Below, piece by piece: positions 44,592-56,155 of a stretch of DNA of 64,000 nucleotides. Both the position numbers and the translations under genes were made by a program. Each line of letters opens with the position of its first letter. The stretch's first letter is position 1. The notes beneath the pieces were generated by a model, which had not been told where the DNA came from, did not search any database, and saw nothing but the letters and a program-made list of their open reading frames with translations. Source of the stretch: Trichopria drosophilae (taxonomy: Eukaryota > Arthropoda > Insecta > Hymenoptera > Diapriidae); NCBI GenBank assembly GCA_030407085.1, contig CM059583.1:83058501-83122500 (forward strand), read 5' to 3'.

Positions 44592-44593
44592 TA

Positions 44594-45359
44594 TTTACAT
44601 ATAGCGGGGCGACCGCTACCTTTACCGCTAACATAGTTCAAATGTCACAACATGGAACACATGTTTCGTCTACGCTTCGCCTCCAAAAAATTTCTTAATC
44701 ATGTCAAGCCCAGTATTTCTAATTTTTTTTATCTTTCATTTAAGCCTAGTCCGATTGAAATCGGTTCAGTGGTTCGTGAGATATCAATAATCAGTTTATC
44801 ATTAATCATGATTTCAACGACAGAAAATTGTTTTCCTTCATCGGATTTTGGGGCGTAGAGGCAGATAGATGCCGTTTAGCATGAGGGCGACAAGGATCGA
44901 CAACATTGCAACTACGATTCGATTCTCGAACAAACATCAATATGGCGTTTATGATATTTCAATTTAGATACATTTAGCATGAGAGCGACAAGCATTGACT
45001 GCTCCGTTTGTGAACGATAGGACATAGAGATAGGATGATGTCGTTCAAAATAAATAAAATATATTATACTATAGATATTTCTACAAGTTGCATCTACGCC
45101 ACAACTTCATTAGTTCACTTTATTTTTGCGACTCTTTTTCTTGGATTTACGTACCAGTGCATCGGCTCAAGACTTTCGCGTTGAGCCACATTTCTGATAC
45201 GCATTTTGTGTTGGGTCATATATTTCACTTAGCGTCACACCTGGTCATTCACCATTTTGCAAAGACGCGCTCGAAAATCGGCCATATTGGATTTCGGTAA
45301 ATAGCATTCAGCCAAGTCAGTGACGTCACATACCTTCCTAGACAAAGCCGATTTCCATG
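44594..45359. other. Stretch without a recognised gene
   Basis: TTTAGCATGAGRGCGACAAG occurs twice (about 44875 and 44977), a small direct repeat. Nothing else recognised. Confidence 0.4.
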
Positions 45360-45529
45360 ACGGCCAGTGCCGACGCTTCAAGGAGGAACCCGACAATGAT
45401 GTCAAAATACTGCGCACATTCTACATCGTTCTACCAATCCAAGCGGGAGTATCTCAAGATCATCGAGGATTCTCTTTCTGTTGGAACTTCGTTGTATTTT
45501 CTGCGATTCGAACTTGGTAAAATTATTTC

Positions 45530-45929
45530 AATTTGTTTATACTCCAATCCAGTAGTTACTCACAGCAGATGCGACTGTCTCAGCTCTTAAGTTACGATCG
45601 GTCTCTTCGGCATCGACTTCGTCGCAGTTCTACCGCTCTTGGTGAAATTTTGGACAGCAACGTTACTGCTGTAACATTCAACGAGTCGTTACTCGACCAA
45701 TCTCTTAACATTTCCGGCATCTTAGAGGTCATGACAAATCGGTTGAGTCACTTGCAGCATTAAACACTTTAAATTTTCCGTTCGATCAATGGAGTACTAT
45801 ATTAGTCTATTTAACATCGCAAGAATTGGATGCTGTGACCAGAAAATCGTAGGAATAGCTCCGTTTCCTCGACAGATTATCCTACATTTGATCAACTTCA
45901 AGATTTCTTATTAAAACGCACGCGCGCTC
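45530..45929 (+). pseudogene. BEL/Pao gag remains
   Basis: In shifting frames: an N-terminal helical part and then LNFPFDQWSTILVYLTSQELDA, the WS-ILVYL pattern of the BEL/Pao gag domain, and TDYPTFDQLQDFLLKRTRAL. At least two frame breaks. Confidence 0.7.
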
Positions 45930-46646
45930 TTGAATCAATTAAGATTAACACACCAAGAAGGCCCACCTCCAATTTCAACGGTAAAATCGCATGTCCAAAC
46001 CTTTACAATTGCAGACACTTCGCGTGATTGTCCGCTTTGCAAAGCAAGTTATAATTTACGATTGTGTCATAAATTTCAAAATAAGACAGGTGCTCAACGA
46101 TTCGAAATTTTAAAACGTCAAAAATTATGCATAAATTTCCTGTCAAATCATGCTCTCGCCACGTGTTCTAGTAAGCACTCTTGTTTTAGGTGTAAGAAAA
46201 GACATCATACGATGCTGTATAGATCGCAGGAAGGAGATTCACCCCACTCGGATACCAAGACGATAAGAGCGATTCCTTTAGTGCCGCTTAATCCGGCTGT
46301 TTCAGCCAAAGAAGTACATATGCATCTAACTTCAAGCTCTCCTACGGTACAATCGTTAATACTGTTGGCCACGGCTACAATACTCGTCCATTCATCAAAA
46401 GGTCGATCCATAAAGCTAAGAGCCCTTATTGACCCTGGTTCAACGGCAACTCTCGTCACAGAGAAGGTCGTCAATGCCCTTCGGCCGACCTTGTACCATT
46501 GTCTAACCCAGGTTTTCGGTCTTCGCAGTTCTTCTGCTGGTATGGCCCGGCCCACTGCGGCACTAACAATAACACCGGTACATACATATATTCCGACACT
46601 TTCTGCACAAGCTATTGTCCTCAAAGACCTCAATACCTATCAGTAA
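45930..46646 (+). CDS. BEL/Pao Gag-Pol segment: zinc region and aspartic protease
   Basis: 238 codons open. Residues about 35-100 hold the BEL/Pao-type cysteine-rich pattern (CPLCKASYNLRLCHKF, KLCINFLSNHALATC, HSCFRCKKRHHTMLY). RALIDPGSTATLV near residue 165 is the retropepsin site with Pro replacing Ser or Thr in the triad, so the enzyme is probably dead. The following part (FGLRSSSAGMARPT) fits the family. The start codon shown is internal. Confidence 0.85.
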   Translation: MNQLRLTHQEGPPPISTVKSHVQTFTIADTSRDCPLCKASYNLRLCHKFQNKTGAQRFEILKRQKLCINFLSNHALATCSSKHSCFRCKKRHHTMLYRSQEGDSPHSDTKTIRAIPLVPLNPAVSAKEVHMHLTSSSPTVQSLILLATATILVHSSKGRSIKLRALIDPGSTATLVTEKVVNALRPTLYHCLTQVFGLRSSSAGMARPTAALTITPVHTYIPTLSAQAIVLKDLNTYQ

Positions 46647-46669
46647 CGTTGCAACGGGTCAGTAAATAA

Positions 46670-47575
46670 TTGGCCCTATTTGAGATAGTTTCTCTAGTAG
46701 ATGAGAATCCAGGCATAGACACTCATATTCAAATGATCCTTGAAACCGACCTTTATGGCTCAATCTTTAAAGAAGGTTTGCTCAAGGGATCACCTGATCA
46801 GCTTAACAATCGATATTCGGGTGGCTGCGTTCGGATCCGGTTAATACTGCAGTATCCTCCGTTTCCTCACACGTTACAGTTCATAACTGCAATGAGCAGG
46901 TCCAACTTCTAAAACTCATGGAAGAGTTTTGGAAAACTGAGAAGATTCCGACTAAAACACTTCTGTTTCTGGCTCATTTTCTCGCCTCGCATGCCGCCTG
47001 CCTTTCGGGCGTTATTCTTCCCTTTCGCGATAGTCACCCAAGTCTTGGGTTGTCTTACGACACTGTTTTGAGTCCCTTTACGTCGCTCGAACGTCGCCTC
47101 TTACGTAAACCTGACGACTTTCAAATGTACTCGGACTTCCTGTCAGATTATCATAATCAAGGACATATGAGCCTCACTCTACTCGTCAATCAAAATCTCT
47201 ATCATTATTACATGCCTCATCATGATGTGAGAAAGGAGACTAGCTTGACAACTCCTCTGCGAGTAGTTTTTAATGCCTCTAGCCAAACCTCCAATTCTAC
47301 ATCATCAAACGACCACCTTCTTATAGGTACAAAGTTGCAAACTGACCTTGTCAGGTCTAGACGCAGTGTAGTTTACATAAGGTGGTCTTGAGTGCTGACA
47401 TTAGTCAAATTTACAGACAAATATAGGTGGATCCATGCGATCGTGATCACCAACCGAATGTCTGGCGTTTTTCTCCTGAGCAACCGATAACTCATTATTG
47501 TGTTTATACCGTTACATTCGGCGTAACAAGCGCCCCTTTCTTGGCCATGCGGGTATTCCGTCAGTTAATTGTGAT
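46670..47575 (+). pseudogene. BEL/Pao reverse transcriptase, N-terminal part
   Basis: A frame-shifted bridge (46670-46912, LLKGSPDQLNNRYSGGCV) leads to 46918-47391, which has MEEFWKTEKIP, then YYMPHHDVRKE and TPLRVVFNASSQTS, the early RT motifs of BEL/Pao. After a stop, SADISQIYRQI and TFGVTSAPFLAMRV reach the palm. The YxDD block and RNase H are missing. Confidence 0.85.
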
Positions 47576-47615
47576 AGAGGGTAAGAGATAAGGGAGAGGA
47601 TGAGAGAGAGAGAGG

Positions 47616-47648
<33 letters not shown>

Positions 47649-48328
47649 AGACAAGAATAAAGAAAATTTTTAAAATTTTGTGCGTAATCCAATTTGCGGC
47701 GAGTGAAAAATTTTATTGCGACAATAAGGACGTTGAGATGACGGGTGAGAGTTTTAGTCAAAATTAATTCCCTTTGGGTTGAAGTGCGAAAAGAGGCACA
47801 ATCGCGACCGGGGATAACAAAAAAAAAAACAACAAAATAAATTAAAGTTAACCCTTGAAAACTTTCACTCTTGAAACAACGGCATTAAACGAAATCAAAG
47901 TGACTTTCGTTTATGTTGACCAATATAACAAAAAAATATATATAATTTCAAATCGATGAGGTAAAAAAAACCGATTGCGACGGGTACCACAACTGGAAGA
48001 CAAATTAACTTTATCGAGTCAGACATTGAGATTACAAATTTAGTTATTTTGTTATTTTGACCGTTGGGATAGCAAGAAGACCGGTAAATTAGAGTAGTAG
48101 ATAAAGTTTAAAGTCATCTTCTTAAAGGTAGGATTGACTTCCTGAAAGGGGAGCAAATAAAAGAAATTGCGAGAGTATGTACGACGGGTGAACCATAAAA
48201 AAAAAATGTAATCCAAAATTTTATTTATGTTAACGAAAGATAGCGAAGGAGGGGAGGGAGATAAAAGTAGCGGCAGTCCAGCGGAAACCGCCGTGGGATT
48301 TAAAGTCCGAAATTGTTTTATATATATA
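47576..48328. other. Purine-rich tract and noncoding stretch
   Basis: 47590-47660 is a GA-rich low-complexity tract (GAGAGAGAGAGGGAGAG). The remainder to 48328 is AT-rich with no recognised gene. Confidence 0.5.
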
Positions 48329-48654
48329 CAGGGTAGCCGATTTATCTGAAGACATAGAAATATCTCGAGAACTATGCACAGAATCAAAAAAGGTGTGGGA
48401 TGAAAGTTGTTCGACACGAAGGCGGGCATCCAGTGATAATAAAATTGACCCCTGGGGGTGGGGGGAGGGGGAACAATAGAACTTAAATAGGGACCCCCCA
48501 TTTTTTATTGTAGATTTAGATTCCTCGGAAAAAAGTGCACCAATTTGATCGACGAGTTTTCGCGTTTTGTTCGATGATAAAAATGAAAATGTGTAAAATA
48601 TCGTTACAAATTGAGAATATCACCAGAATTCGTTTCAGATCAAAGAAAGTAAAA

Positions 48655-48970
48655 TGGTTGCCCAGCACATTTTTCAAGAGTAGCAAGGGAAGTACTAGAC
48701 CATGATTCCAATGGTCGGTGGATTGGTGGAGGTGGCCCCATTAATTGGCCGGCGAGGTTGTCGGGTTTAACATCCTATACATCGGATTTCTTCCAATGGG
48801 GTTACCTAAAGGTAAGGTTTATGGACAAGTACCAACGACTTGTGAAAACATGGTTGAACGCATTAGAGCTGCTTGCGCAGAAATTTCTGCACAGATGATA
48901 CTATCCTGTATAAAGTCATTTGAAGAAAGAATAAATAAATGCATTGAAGTGGAAGGTCAACATTTCTAAC
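48655..48970 (+). pseudogene. Transposase C-terminal fragment, copy B
   Basis: GCPAHFSRVAREVLDHDSNG begins in one frame. The SPDL block has decayed to an altered reading, and GYLKGKVYGQVPTTCENMVE and SFEERINKCIEVEGQHF close the protein as in copy A. The first two catalytic aspartates are not present. Stop at 48967-48969. Confidence 0.85.
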
Positions 48971-48991
48971 ACGTACTCAAGTAAGTGAACA

Positions 48992-49530
48992 TTGTATAGT
49001 TATTTGTTTGGCGCCCAGACCTCATCGCCATTCGGGCGCCTCCTCCCACGAGGTTGGGGCCATATTGGACTGATGCACCACACCGCCGGCTGTGCCATTT
49101 ATGAAAATGACAACAGGTCCGGCTACCACGTTATTAATAACAAGCTGCCTTCCTTGAGTATTTCTGTTGGTTCAGAGCCATCTTTCTAGGAAATCCACGG
49201 CCCGCCAGAGGCCAACCCTGATTGCGGTTACTGCCGGACGGACACGGCACGCTGTAGCGCTCCCCCGTGTGGAACCTGCCGACAGGGGCTTGACACCGCA
49301 CCCTAGCTCCCCAGTACGGTGGGTGTCTCGGGTCGTTTCACGATCAGGCAATCGTCAGCACAGACCAGCCGAACGATCGGGTCCGTGAGGTCGTCAATTC
49401 TCAAAACTTGCTAAGAGAAGCGTATCTTTCAAAAGCATTGCTCCTCTTCGCGTTCGGGCGCTTCGACTCCTCCCTCTTCCTTACGGACGGAGTTACCCGC
49501 TCCGCTCTCTGCCACAAGTCCCCTGCGGGG
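48992..49530 (-). mobile_element. 539-bp insertion with 14-bp target duplication
   Basis: CAAGTAAGTGAACA occurs at 48978-48991 and 49531-49544, and copy A has the single uninterrupted site (about 59388-59405, inverted). A 14-bp duplication is typical of target-primed reverse transcription, so this is probably a 5'-truncated non-LTR element or a SINE. The minus-strand orientation (ending CAAACAAATAACTATACAA) is inferred. No protein is recognised. Confidence 0.75.
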
Positions 49531-49700
49531 CAAGTAAGTGAACAGTGAGAGGCAAGGGGACTCACGTAAAACAAGCACCCCAAAGGGAACAGAAAAATAC
49601 TACGTCCACGTCGTTGTTCCTGGGTAACGCTAAATGTATTTTTTCCCCGGCTTTGTTACAATGACCGTATTCCATATCCGCTACGCGGGGCGAAAGTTGT

Positions 49701-50146
49701 CAATTCCTTCTGAGTGCCCGTGCGCATGGGCACTTCGTTCTCATTACTCCCGTGGGACGAAAAGTGCTGCCCGCGGGAGTAATGGATGCGGCCAGGAAAA
49801 AACTAGCGTATGCTTCACGAGAGGAATGCGAGCGCACCTCGTGAGAGGGCTGCCCTCGCTTTGCTCGCGCAGCAAACCTTCCACTTGAGGATCACGCTCT
49901 TTCCTCACGTAAAGCATAATATATTATTTTTGACACACAACCAAATCTATGATTATTTATCAGATAATTTCCATTGTAGCGGCTAGAAAGCACATTACAA
50001 GAATAATATAAAGTCAAAGAAAAACGAACATTTCGTAGTGGTGGCATTGAATATTATTTTTAAAATAAAATACGTCTACTATTATTTAACAGATGTGATG
50101 TGAATTCTAGAGACGTCGAATTTTAGGGATTTTTTACTTTCGCTTT
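49701..50146. other. Internal and flanking part of mariner copy B, no gene
   Basis: GC-rich to about 49910 (short palindromic pieces such as CTCCCGTGGGACG / CCCGCGGGAGTAA), then AT-rich. No gene supported. Confidence 0.4.
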
Positions 50147-50181
50147 TTGTCGACTACAGCGTCACCTGTGAACCGCAATGT

Positions 50182-50720
50182 AATTAATTGGCCCCGTTTA
50201 TCGATGAAGAGGGCATTATACGAATCGGCGTACGGCTTAGTCATGCGTCGCTCAGCTATGATGCCACTCACCCAGTTGCTCTCAAGGCACACCCAGTTGG
50301 GAAAAGCTATACATTTAGAATTAGTTTCCGACTATGCTTCTAGTGCATTTGTAGCGGCGTTTAAACGCTTTATTAGTCGATAAGGCCTTCCTAGTGATGT
50401 CTACAGTAATCGTGAAACGACCTTCTGCGAGGCTAATAACGACTTAAGCAGGCGTTCGAGGACGATATTCGAAGTACCGAATTCCATGCAGTTTTGAGCA
50501 AGGATCGTATCACTTAGCACTTTTTGCCTCCCGCCGCTACTTACTTTGGGGGACTGTGGGAGGTCGGTGTCAAGAATGCCAAGTATCATGTAAAGCGTGT
50601 TTAGGCGCTCATTCCCCCACTGTCGAGGAGTTGAACACACTTCTTTGCGAGATAGAGTTCTGTCTTAACTCATGGCCTTTAATGCCTCTAACTGACTGCC
50701 TTACCTTACAGGCTAGAGTA
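50182..50720 (+). pseudogene. BEL/Pao integrase remains
   Basis: FIDEEGIIRIGVRLSHASLSYD and ATHPVALKAHPVGKS form the BEL/Pao integrase N-terminal block. VSDYASSAFVAAFKRFISR and GLPSDVYSNRGTTF are the core with the second Asp position replaced (SNRGT for SDNGT). Frames shift several times and the first catalytic Asp region is deleted. Nonfunctional. Confidence 0.8.
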
Positions 50721-50739
50721 TCGGACTAGCAGTTGCAGC

Positions 50740-51039
50740 TTGCTCGAAGATTTTGGCTTTTCGAAACGAAAGCGTGACACTCTGACCATCGCGGACAATT
50801 CCGGCACTTCACCTGTTTTCAGGCGCCGCAAGCTATCGCTTCCTACAGCAGACACAGCAATGGCATTGTCGCAATCCACGTCACCTTCTCCAGTGACTCA
50901 AGAGAGTCTTAATGCTCTGCACACGTCACTTCTGAGAGCTATTAAGGAATCTCAGAAAGCTACAGACTCCTTAATCCTTCCATCCCACACTTCCTATTTC
51001 AATCATCCGTCCCCCACTGGGTCCGGCAGACCCATGTGA
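50740..51039 (+). CDS. Unassigned 99-codon frame
   Basis: Basic and Ser/Thr-rich (KRKRDTLTIADNSGTSPVF, then TSPSPVTQESL and a helical stretch LHTSLLRAIKESQKATDSL). I do not recognise it. It might be the start of a non-LTR ORF1, since a coiled-coil piece follows at 51980 in an element on the same strand, but about 900 bp of AT-rich sequence separates them. Confidence 0.3.
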   Translation: MLEDFGFSKRKRDTLTIADNSGTSPVFRRRKLSLPTADTAMALSQSTSPSPVTQESLNALHTSLLRAIKESQKATDSLILPSHTSYFNHPSPTGSGRPM

Positions 51040-51979
51040 TAAAAACGTGGATTCTCGCTACGCATTTAATTATATCGATTTAAAAAAATTCATAGACATT
51101 CTCCGATGTATCAGAAAGTATATGTAAGGCATAACAAAATTCAAACAAAAAATTAACATTGTTTTAAAAAATAGAGAATATGTGAAAGTGGAAAAAATGA
51201 CTTTTTTCACTTAAAAAAGCATGACTTTTTTGTTTTTCAATTTTTTTAGGTAAAATTTTAACTGCATACTCTTGAAATATGCCCGAATAAAGAAACAAAT
51301 TGTGCAATAGCATCCATCGCAAAAAAGGTATTTATTTTGAATATTGAAGTTGGTAGATTTACAAAAAACGTGCGTATAGAAAATAAACGAATAAGGCAGA
51401 GGTCTAATTAAATTTTAGCTATATTAATAAATGAATTACAATTCTAATTGCTTATTTACACATACTTTTTAATAATGTGAGGTGGAAAAATACTTTTACT
51501 CTTGCTGCAATACGCAATCGACGCACAAGTAGCACCTGTGTTCATCGCATATTAGACGCGCGCATTTTTGAGAACACAGCGAATTTTTGTCATCCGATCG
51601 GACCGGATTGGGCAAAGTTGACACCGTTTTTTAACCAAATTATTTATTTCTACACTTAATACTTTTTTGTACCTCCTGACGCCAAAAAACGAAGAAAACA
51701 AAATGCACTTTTTTTTTTGCAAAAATTACGTCCGTCCCCTTTATGGGTCCGCTGGACCCAGTGAATTTCCCGACGCATTTCGGGCCACCTCCAGACGCGT
51801 TCTGAGCGTTAAACGGGTATGATTTTCGTTGGATTTTATAGGACATGTGTCGAATGAACGATAATTGGTGGCACAAGTCCCGATTTCAGTATTAAGGCAG
51901 TCAAATCGAAGCGCGACTGAGCCGTGGGTCCACTGGACCCACAGTGGGATGGAAGGGTTAGAAGCAGGAATCGATAAAT
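51040..51979. other. AT-rich stretch without a gene
   Basis: Nothing recognised apart from a short inverted pair around 51725-51760 and 51920-51945 (GGGTCCGCTGGACCCAGTG and GGGTCCACTGGACCCACAG). Confidence 0.4.
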
Positions 51980-52400
51980 GCTCCATGGAGATGTAAAATG
52001 CACTGTCCACAAAATAAAAAGCGGGTTCGACACACGCCTCGCTGCGCTCGAGGAAAAATTCGAGGTATATGATCGCGCAATAAAAAATATGGCAGCTAAA
52101 ATTGAGCAACAGGAAAAAATTTTGAAAAGTGAAACATTATTATAACTGGTTTTCAACCAGGACCGAACTGGATAAACGCAGAGATCCACAATTTTTTATC
52201 TGCTAAATTTGAGTTGGCAGTTACAGTAGCTGCTACGACAATAATCCGCAGCAACCCAACGGCGATTTTGATCGAATTGTCTTTGGAGTAAATAATGTTT
52301 GGCTGAAGTGGTCCGAAACAGACCGGCATTACACCATAATCTGCAACGGCCCAACGCAGGGCAGAAGAGCCTTATTTCAATCACACACACCGTCTAGTGC
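51980..52400 (+). pseudogene. ORF1 coiled-coil fragment
   Basis: RLAALEEKFEVYDRAIKNMA continuing into KIEQQEKILKSE is a clear coiled coil, as found in the ORF1 proteins of non-LTR elements, which form multimers and bind RNA. The remainder is broken by stops. Confidence 0.6.
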
Positions 52401-52539
52401 TACTGGAATAGAAATGAGCAATGATGCACCGGAACCTATGCGGCAAAGGAATTTTTATTGCGTCCCCGTCTACAGCCTCAATGTACTTCGTCTCCCAACA
52501 CTGCTACGAGAGCGACACCTTTCTGCGCGGGCATTACGA

Positions 52540-53846
52540 GTCAAAACTCGGCTAATATTTTCAGAATTGCTTTTTGGAATGCACGCGGTATAATTAATGT
52601 TAATTTAACTCGTTCTTTTCATCTTTCAATATTGTTAATTGTTCGGAAATATGGCTTGATCGCGATATTGGAACTGCAGAGCTGGATGCTGGTTACTCTG
52701 GAGTCTTTTCCCCTGCCACCCGCTCCAGCAATTTCGGTCGCTGCAGCGATGGCCTTTTGTCTTTAATAAATTCGAAATTGGCACATACGCAGTTTGAAGT
52801 GTCGCCCAGTTGGGTCTTTTTTCACGTTAATTCTTATCCAATCAATTTAATAATGGGCTCTTTTTACTTTTTCACCCAATACTGACTTAAATTCTGAACT
52901 AACGTCTTTACAAGCAGTAATTGACTCCTTGAGTACCCAGTACCTAGACTGCATGTTTATTTTGGGTGGCGACTTCAATTATTGAGTCGGCCCCCTAGAT
53001 TACTATAACGATTTTTCGCAACTATTTGTGAATACGTCACTTCACAAATTGAGAAGGTCGCATGACAAGGTCTGTAATAGTCGCGGCTCTCTTCTGTCAG
53101 AATTTATGAAAATAAATAATTTTGTTCTTTTAAATGGCCGCTGTAACAGCGACTACCCAGCATATTTTACTTATATCGGACAGATTGGTTTTAGAACTGT
53201 TGATCTGGTCTGGGCTTTAGCGCATTATCTACCGTTTATAGCTGACCTTACCACCGGCGATGATCTCTACGGTTCTGATCATTTACCGATATTTCTGTCG
53301 CTCTTTCTGCACTCGACTGACTCTCTCCGCGAAGTATCTGTCACCTCAGCGTCACGCCGCGAAGTAACAAGATTTTTGAGGTTGCCAGATGGGGCTCGGG
53401 ATTTTCAAAACCTCTTGAGGAGTCCGTCAAATACGTTAGCCATGGACGGTTTAGATTCGGTTGACTCTCATTACGAGAGCCTCGTTGTCTCTATTTGCGC
53501 AGCGGCGCTAAATACGGGTATCCTCTGTAATTTTGTAGCAGTTAAAAATCGAAAATGTTTTGTAGCCTTGAAAGCCTGGTTTGATCAGGAATGTGTCTCT
53601 GCGAGGAGGGGTTTTCACTTTACGTTAAGGGAGATGAGAAGAGCTACATATAGCGTACGATCAGTTGGCACTTTTTTATCTGCAAAGAAGGCGTATCTTA
53701 ACACCATCAAGTGCAAAAAGCTCGCATATGTGTCTTCAATCTCCAACAAATTCGCGGAGGTCTGCAACTCAGCAGATTTTTGGAATGCTTGCCGTCAATA
53801 TCGCAAGGGTCCTTCAGTGGGGGCACGGGTGTCTGAGGACGCATAA
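52540..53846 (+). pseudogene. Non-LTR endonuclease and linker
   Basis: RIAFWNARGIINV (Asn block, 52565) and GLIAILELQSW (Glu block) are in one frame. LGGDFN appears near 52965 after a shift. 53028-53846 holds FRTVDLVWA and GSDHLPIFLSL (the Asp-His block), then AWFDQECVSARRGF and a helical linker typical before RT. It would nick target DNA. At least three breaks. Confidence 0.85.
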
Positions 53847-53894
53847 AGGGCATACTTCGCGGAAATATTTCCTTGCAAATTCTGTCCCTCTGAA

Positions 53895-54747
53895 ATGTTT
53901 TATGGCAAGTTTGACCCTGCGCTGGACACTGCGTTTACTTTGAATGAACTCAAGGAAAGTGTAAGGTTACTGAAGGTCGGTAGAGTCATAGGTCCCGAAA
54001 ATCTACCGGCAGAGCTTTTTAAGCTGCTAGAAGACACATGGCTCTCCCACCTTCTGCACCTGTTTAACAAGATTCTCCTTGCGGAGTCTTTCCCCAAAGG
54101 CTGGCCAAGGGCATCGTTATTTCCATTGTTTAAGAAGGGTATGAGAGACGATCCGGCGAATTACAGGCTAATTGCGCTAACAAACGCAATAGCTAAAATA
54201 TTTTCGCAAATTCTTTTAAAACGACTGTCTATGTGGGCTACGCTAAGAGACTTGCTGCCTGAGGAACAAGCCGGTTTTCGTGATGGAGGGGTACAGAAGA
54301 TAATATCTTCTCACTTCTCGCCACTATTCAGATCACGTTCAGACGCTCAAGTTCGAAAATATGCGGCTTTTCGTGGATTTTCAGAGAGCTTTTGACTCTG
54401 TTCCTCATGCGTTTCTCTGGCGGAAGCTTTTTAGACTAGGTGTAACCGGTAAATTTGTAGGAATATTGTAAAATATGCATCAATCGGTCACTGTAAGGCT
54501 ATTAGCGCATAATTCAGAGGCAACTAAGTATAAAGTGACGAAAGGGGTCCTACAGGGCGAAATTTTCAGCCCTCTTCTCTTTATTTTGTATATTTCGGAT
54601 ATTGTGGAGTTCTTTCGGGCGAAGGGGGCGCGCGGAGTGGATGTTACGCTTACACAGGACCTGTTGATGCTGCTCTATGCTGATGACCTGGCCATCTTTG
54701 CATACTCTCCTGCGGATCTCCGCAAGGAAATTAGTTATTCTGTTTGA
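53895..54747 (+). pseudogene. Non-LTR reverse transcriptase
   Basis: 53895-54395: GPENLPAELFKLL, GWPRASLFPLFKKG and YRLIALTNAIAKIFSQIL are the RT finger motifs. After a shift, FVDFQRAFDSV (near 54370) and 54475-54747 with GVLQGEIFSPLLFILYISD and LLYADDLAIFAYSP, the catalytic YADD. Thumb and C-terminal end are missing or decayed. Confidence 0.88.
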
Positions 54748-54867
54748 ATATTGTGATCTAAACCAGCTTACAGTTAATACCGGAAAAACAAAAATAATAT
54801 GCTTTAGAAAAGCTTACTGATTATGGGGCTCTCACACCAGGCCGCTTCTTAATTGGCACCTCGTTCC

Positions 54868-55070
54868 CGTATAACACAAAGCTGCTATAGATCTCCCCCG
54901 GAGTTCAATTTCAGAAACTTCCTGGGAGCTCGCGCAATTGCTCTGTATGAGCTTTGTAGGAGTTTCATACAATACAAAGCTGATGTAGAGCTCAATTTCA
55001 TAAGTTCCCTGGGAGCTTGCTCAACTGCGCTGTACGAGCTCTATGGGAGTTCCATCGGTAATCTTCTTAT
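54868..55070 (+). repeat. Tandem duplication of about 86 bp
   Basis: Two units start CAATTTCAGAAACTTCCTGG (54906) and CAATTTCATAAGTTCCCTGG (54992), each with GGGAGCT and TACGAGCT or TATGAGCT pieces. Confidence 0.75.
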
Positions 55071-55444
55071 GTACATATATAATATTACATGACTTTCGGC
55101 ATGAAAACCGCGCTATGTCCCGGGCGAATTACGCGTTAAGAATTCATGTTGCAAATTTGCGATAGTTTCACTGATGTATTATATACATATTTCATAAAAT
55201 CAAATGAGGAGAAAAGATTTGTAAAAGCATTCTACTGACTTATCGAAAAACCGATATACTTCCCACATTTACTTCAAAACATTTAAGAATTTCTTTCAAT
55301 CAATGCCCTTTCCTTGTAATATATATGCCACGAACAAATATCTTTTGAAATTTGATATTGGGTTAGCATGTCGAACAAAATCAAAAGTCACAATCATTTA
55401 CACTAACGCGTCTTATAGTTCGCATTTTATTTTATCTAAATAAT

Positions 55445-55672
55445 GTGTCGTGTATACGAAATGCCAGGAGTAGGCACAATTCTAACGGGAAATTGTTTCC
55501 GAGCATAGAGGTCTTTTGTTTACACGGCTATCTTGAACGGTCTCTCGAAAGAACAGTTTCTATCCGTTTCGAACGCCAGCCGAGTGACGGCGCGGCGCTC
55601 GAGAGAGCAGTTTCTATCAATTTCGAACGCCCGTCGAGTGGTGGTGCATTAAATTTTCCGTTGAGTGCATGA
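55445..55672 (+). CDS. Unassigned 75-codon frame with a duplicated 18-residue unit
   Basis: LERTVSIRFERQPSDGAA is followed directly by LERAVSINFERPSSGGAL, encoded by a 54-bp tandem duplication (about 55537-55644). A duplication in multiples of three keeps the frame, but the frame is short and may be noncoding. I do not recognise a function. Confidence 0.25.
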   Translation: MSCIRNARSRHNSNGKLFPSIEVFCLHGYLERSLERTVSIRFERQPSDGAALERAVSINFERPSSGGALNFPLSA

Positions 55673-56155
55673 ATTTTATGTATTTAGGATAGGCGATCAT
55701 TTCCGCAAGCAGTGAAAGCATGTTAAGTTCGTATAAATGCTCTGCTCTCTATACGTAATGAATATGAGCGCGTTTGTTCTGATGAGCGGCGAATGAATCT
55801 AGTTGATAATGTAGGAAAATTCTTAATAAAGTATTTGCGTATATTTCATAAGCGTTTAGTGTCCATAATATAATTTAAAAAAAGCGGCGGTTACACAACA
55901 GTTACTCTTTCATGTAGGACATCATTATATAGTCAAATTTAAGTAAAAAGTAATATGGTATGTGTTTATAAATAATATCTATAGTACATACATGTATAGT
56001 CAAATCAAATTAATTTTTTCCGTTGACAATCCTCGTGGTGAGGTCCCACGAAGCTCCAAGCGAGCTTCCCAGATGTTAGAATGGACATTATCTGGAGGAG
56101 GTCGCTCAGCAGTTCAATGGAAGCTTCCAGAAAGTTTCTAAAGAAGTTATGTAGG
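55673..56155. other. AT-rich stretch without a gene
   Basis: Nothing recognised. Confidence 0.5.

Larger units (their letters stand above)
45360..47575 (+). mobile_element. BEL/Pao LTR retrotransposon, 5' part
   Basis: Plus strand: gag remains (45530-45930), knuckle region and protease (45930-46646), RT start (46918-47575). No LTR was recognised. The integrase of a BEL/Pao element follows at 50182-50720, so both belong to one element with the middle of pol deleted or replaced by a mariner insertion and other sequence. Confidence 0.85.
48329..50181 (+). mobile_element. Mariner-type element, copy B (degenerate)
   Basis: Starts CAGGGTAGCCGATTTATCTG after TA and matches the end of the element at 58732. 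The transposase is on the plus strand but only its C-terminal third remains. 49545-49700 is the reverse complement of about 59222-59385 of copy A. The right end fades at about 50181 within the inverted-repeat sequence (ACAGCGTCACCTGTGAACC), so the outer end is lost. A 539-bp insertion lies inside. Confidence 0.85.
51980..54770 (+). mobile_element. Non-LTR retrotransposon with endonuclease and RT
   Basis: Order on the plus strand: coiled-coil ORF1 piece, endonuclease, RT. The same family is present as a fragment at 41640-42560. No 3' tail or target duplication was found. The element is inactive through stops and frameshifts. Confidence 0.85.
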
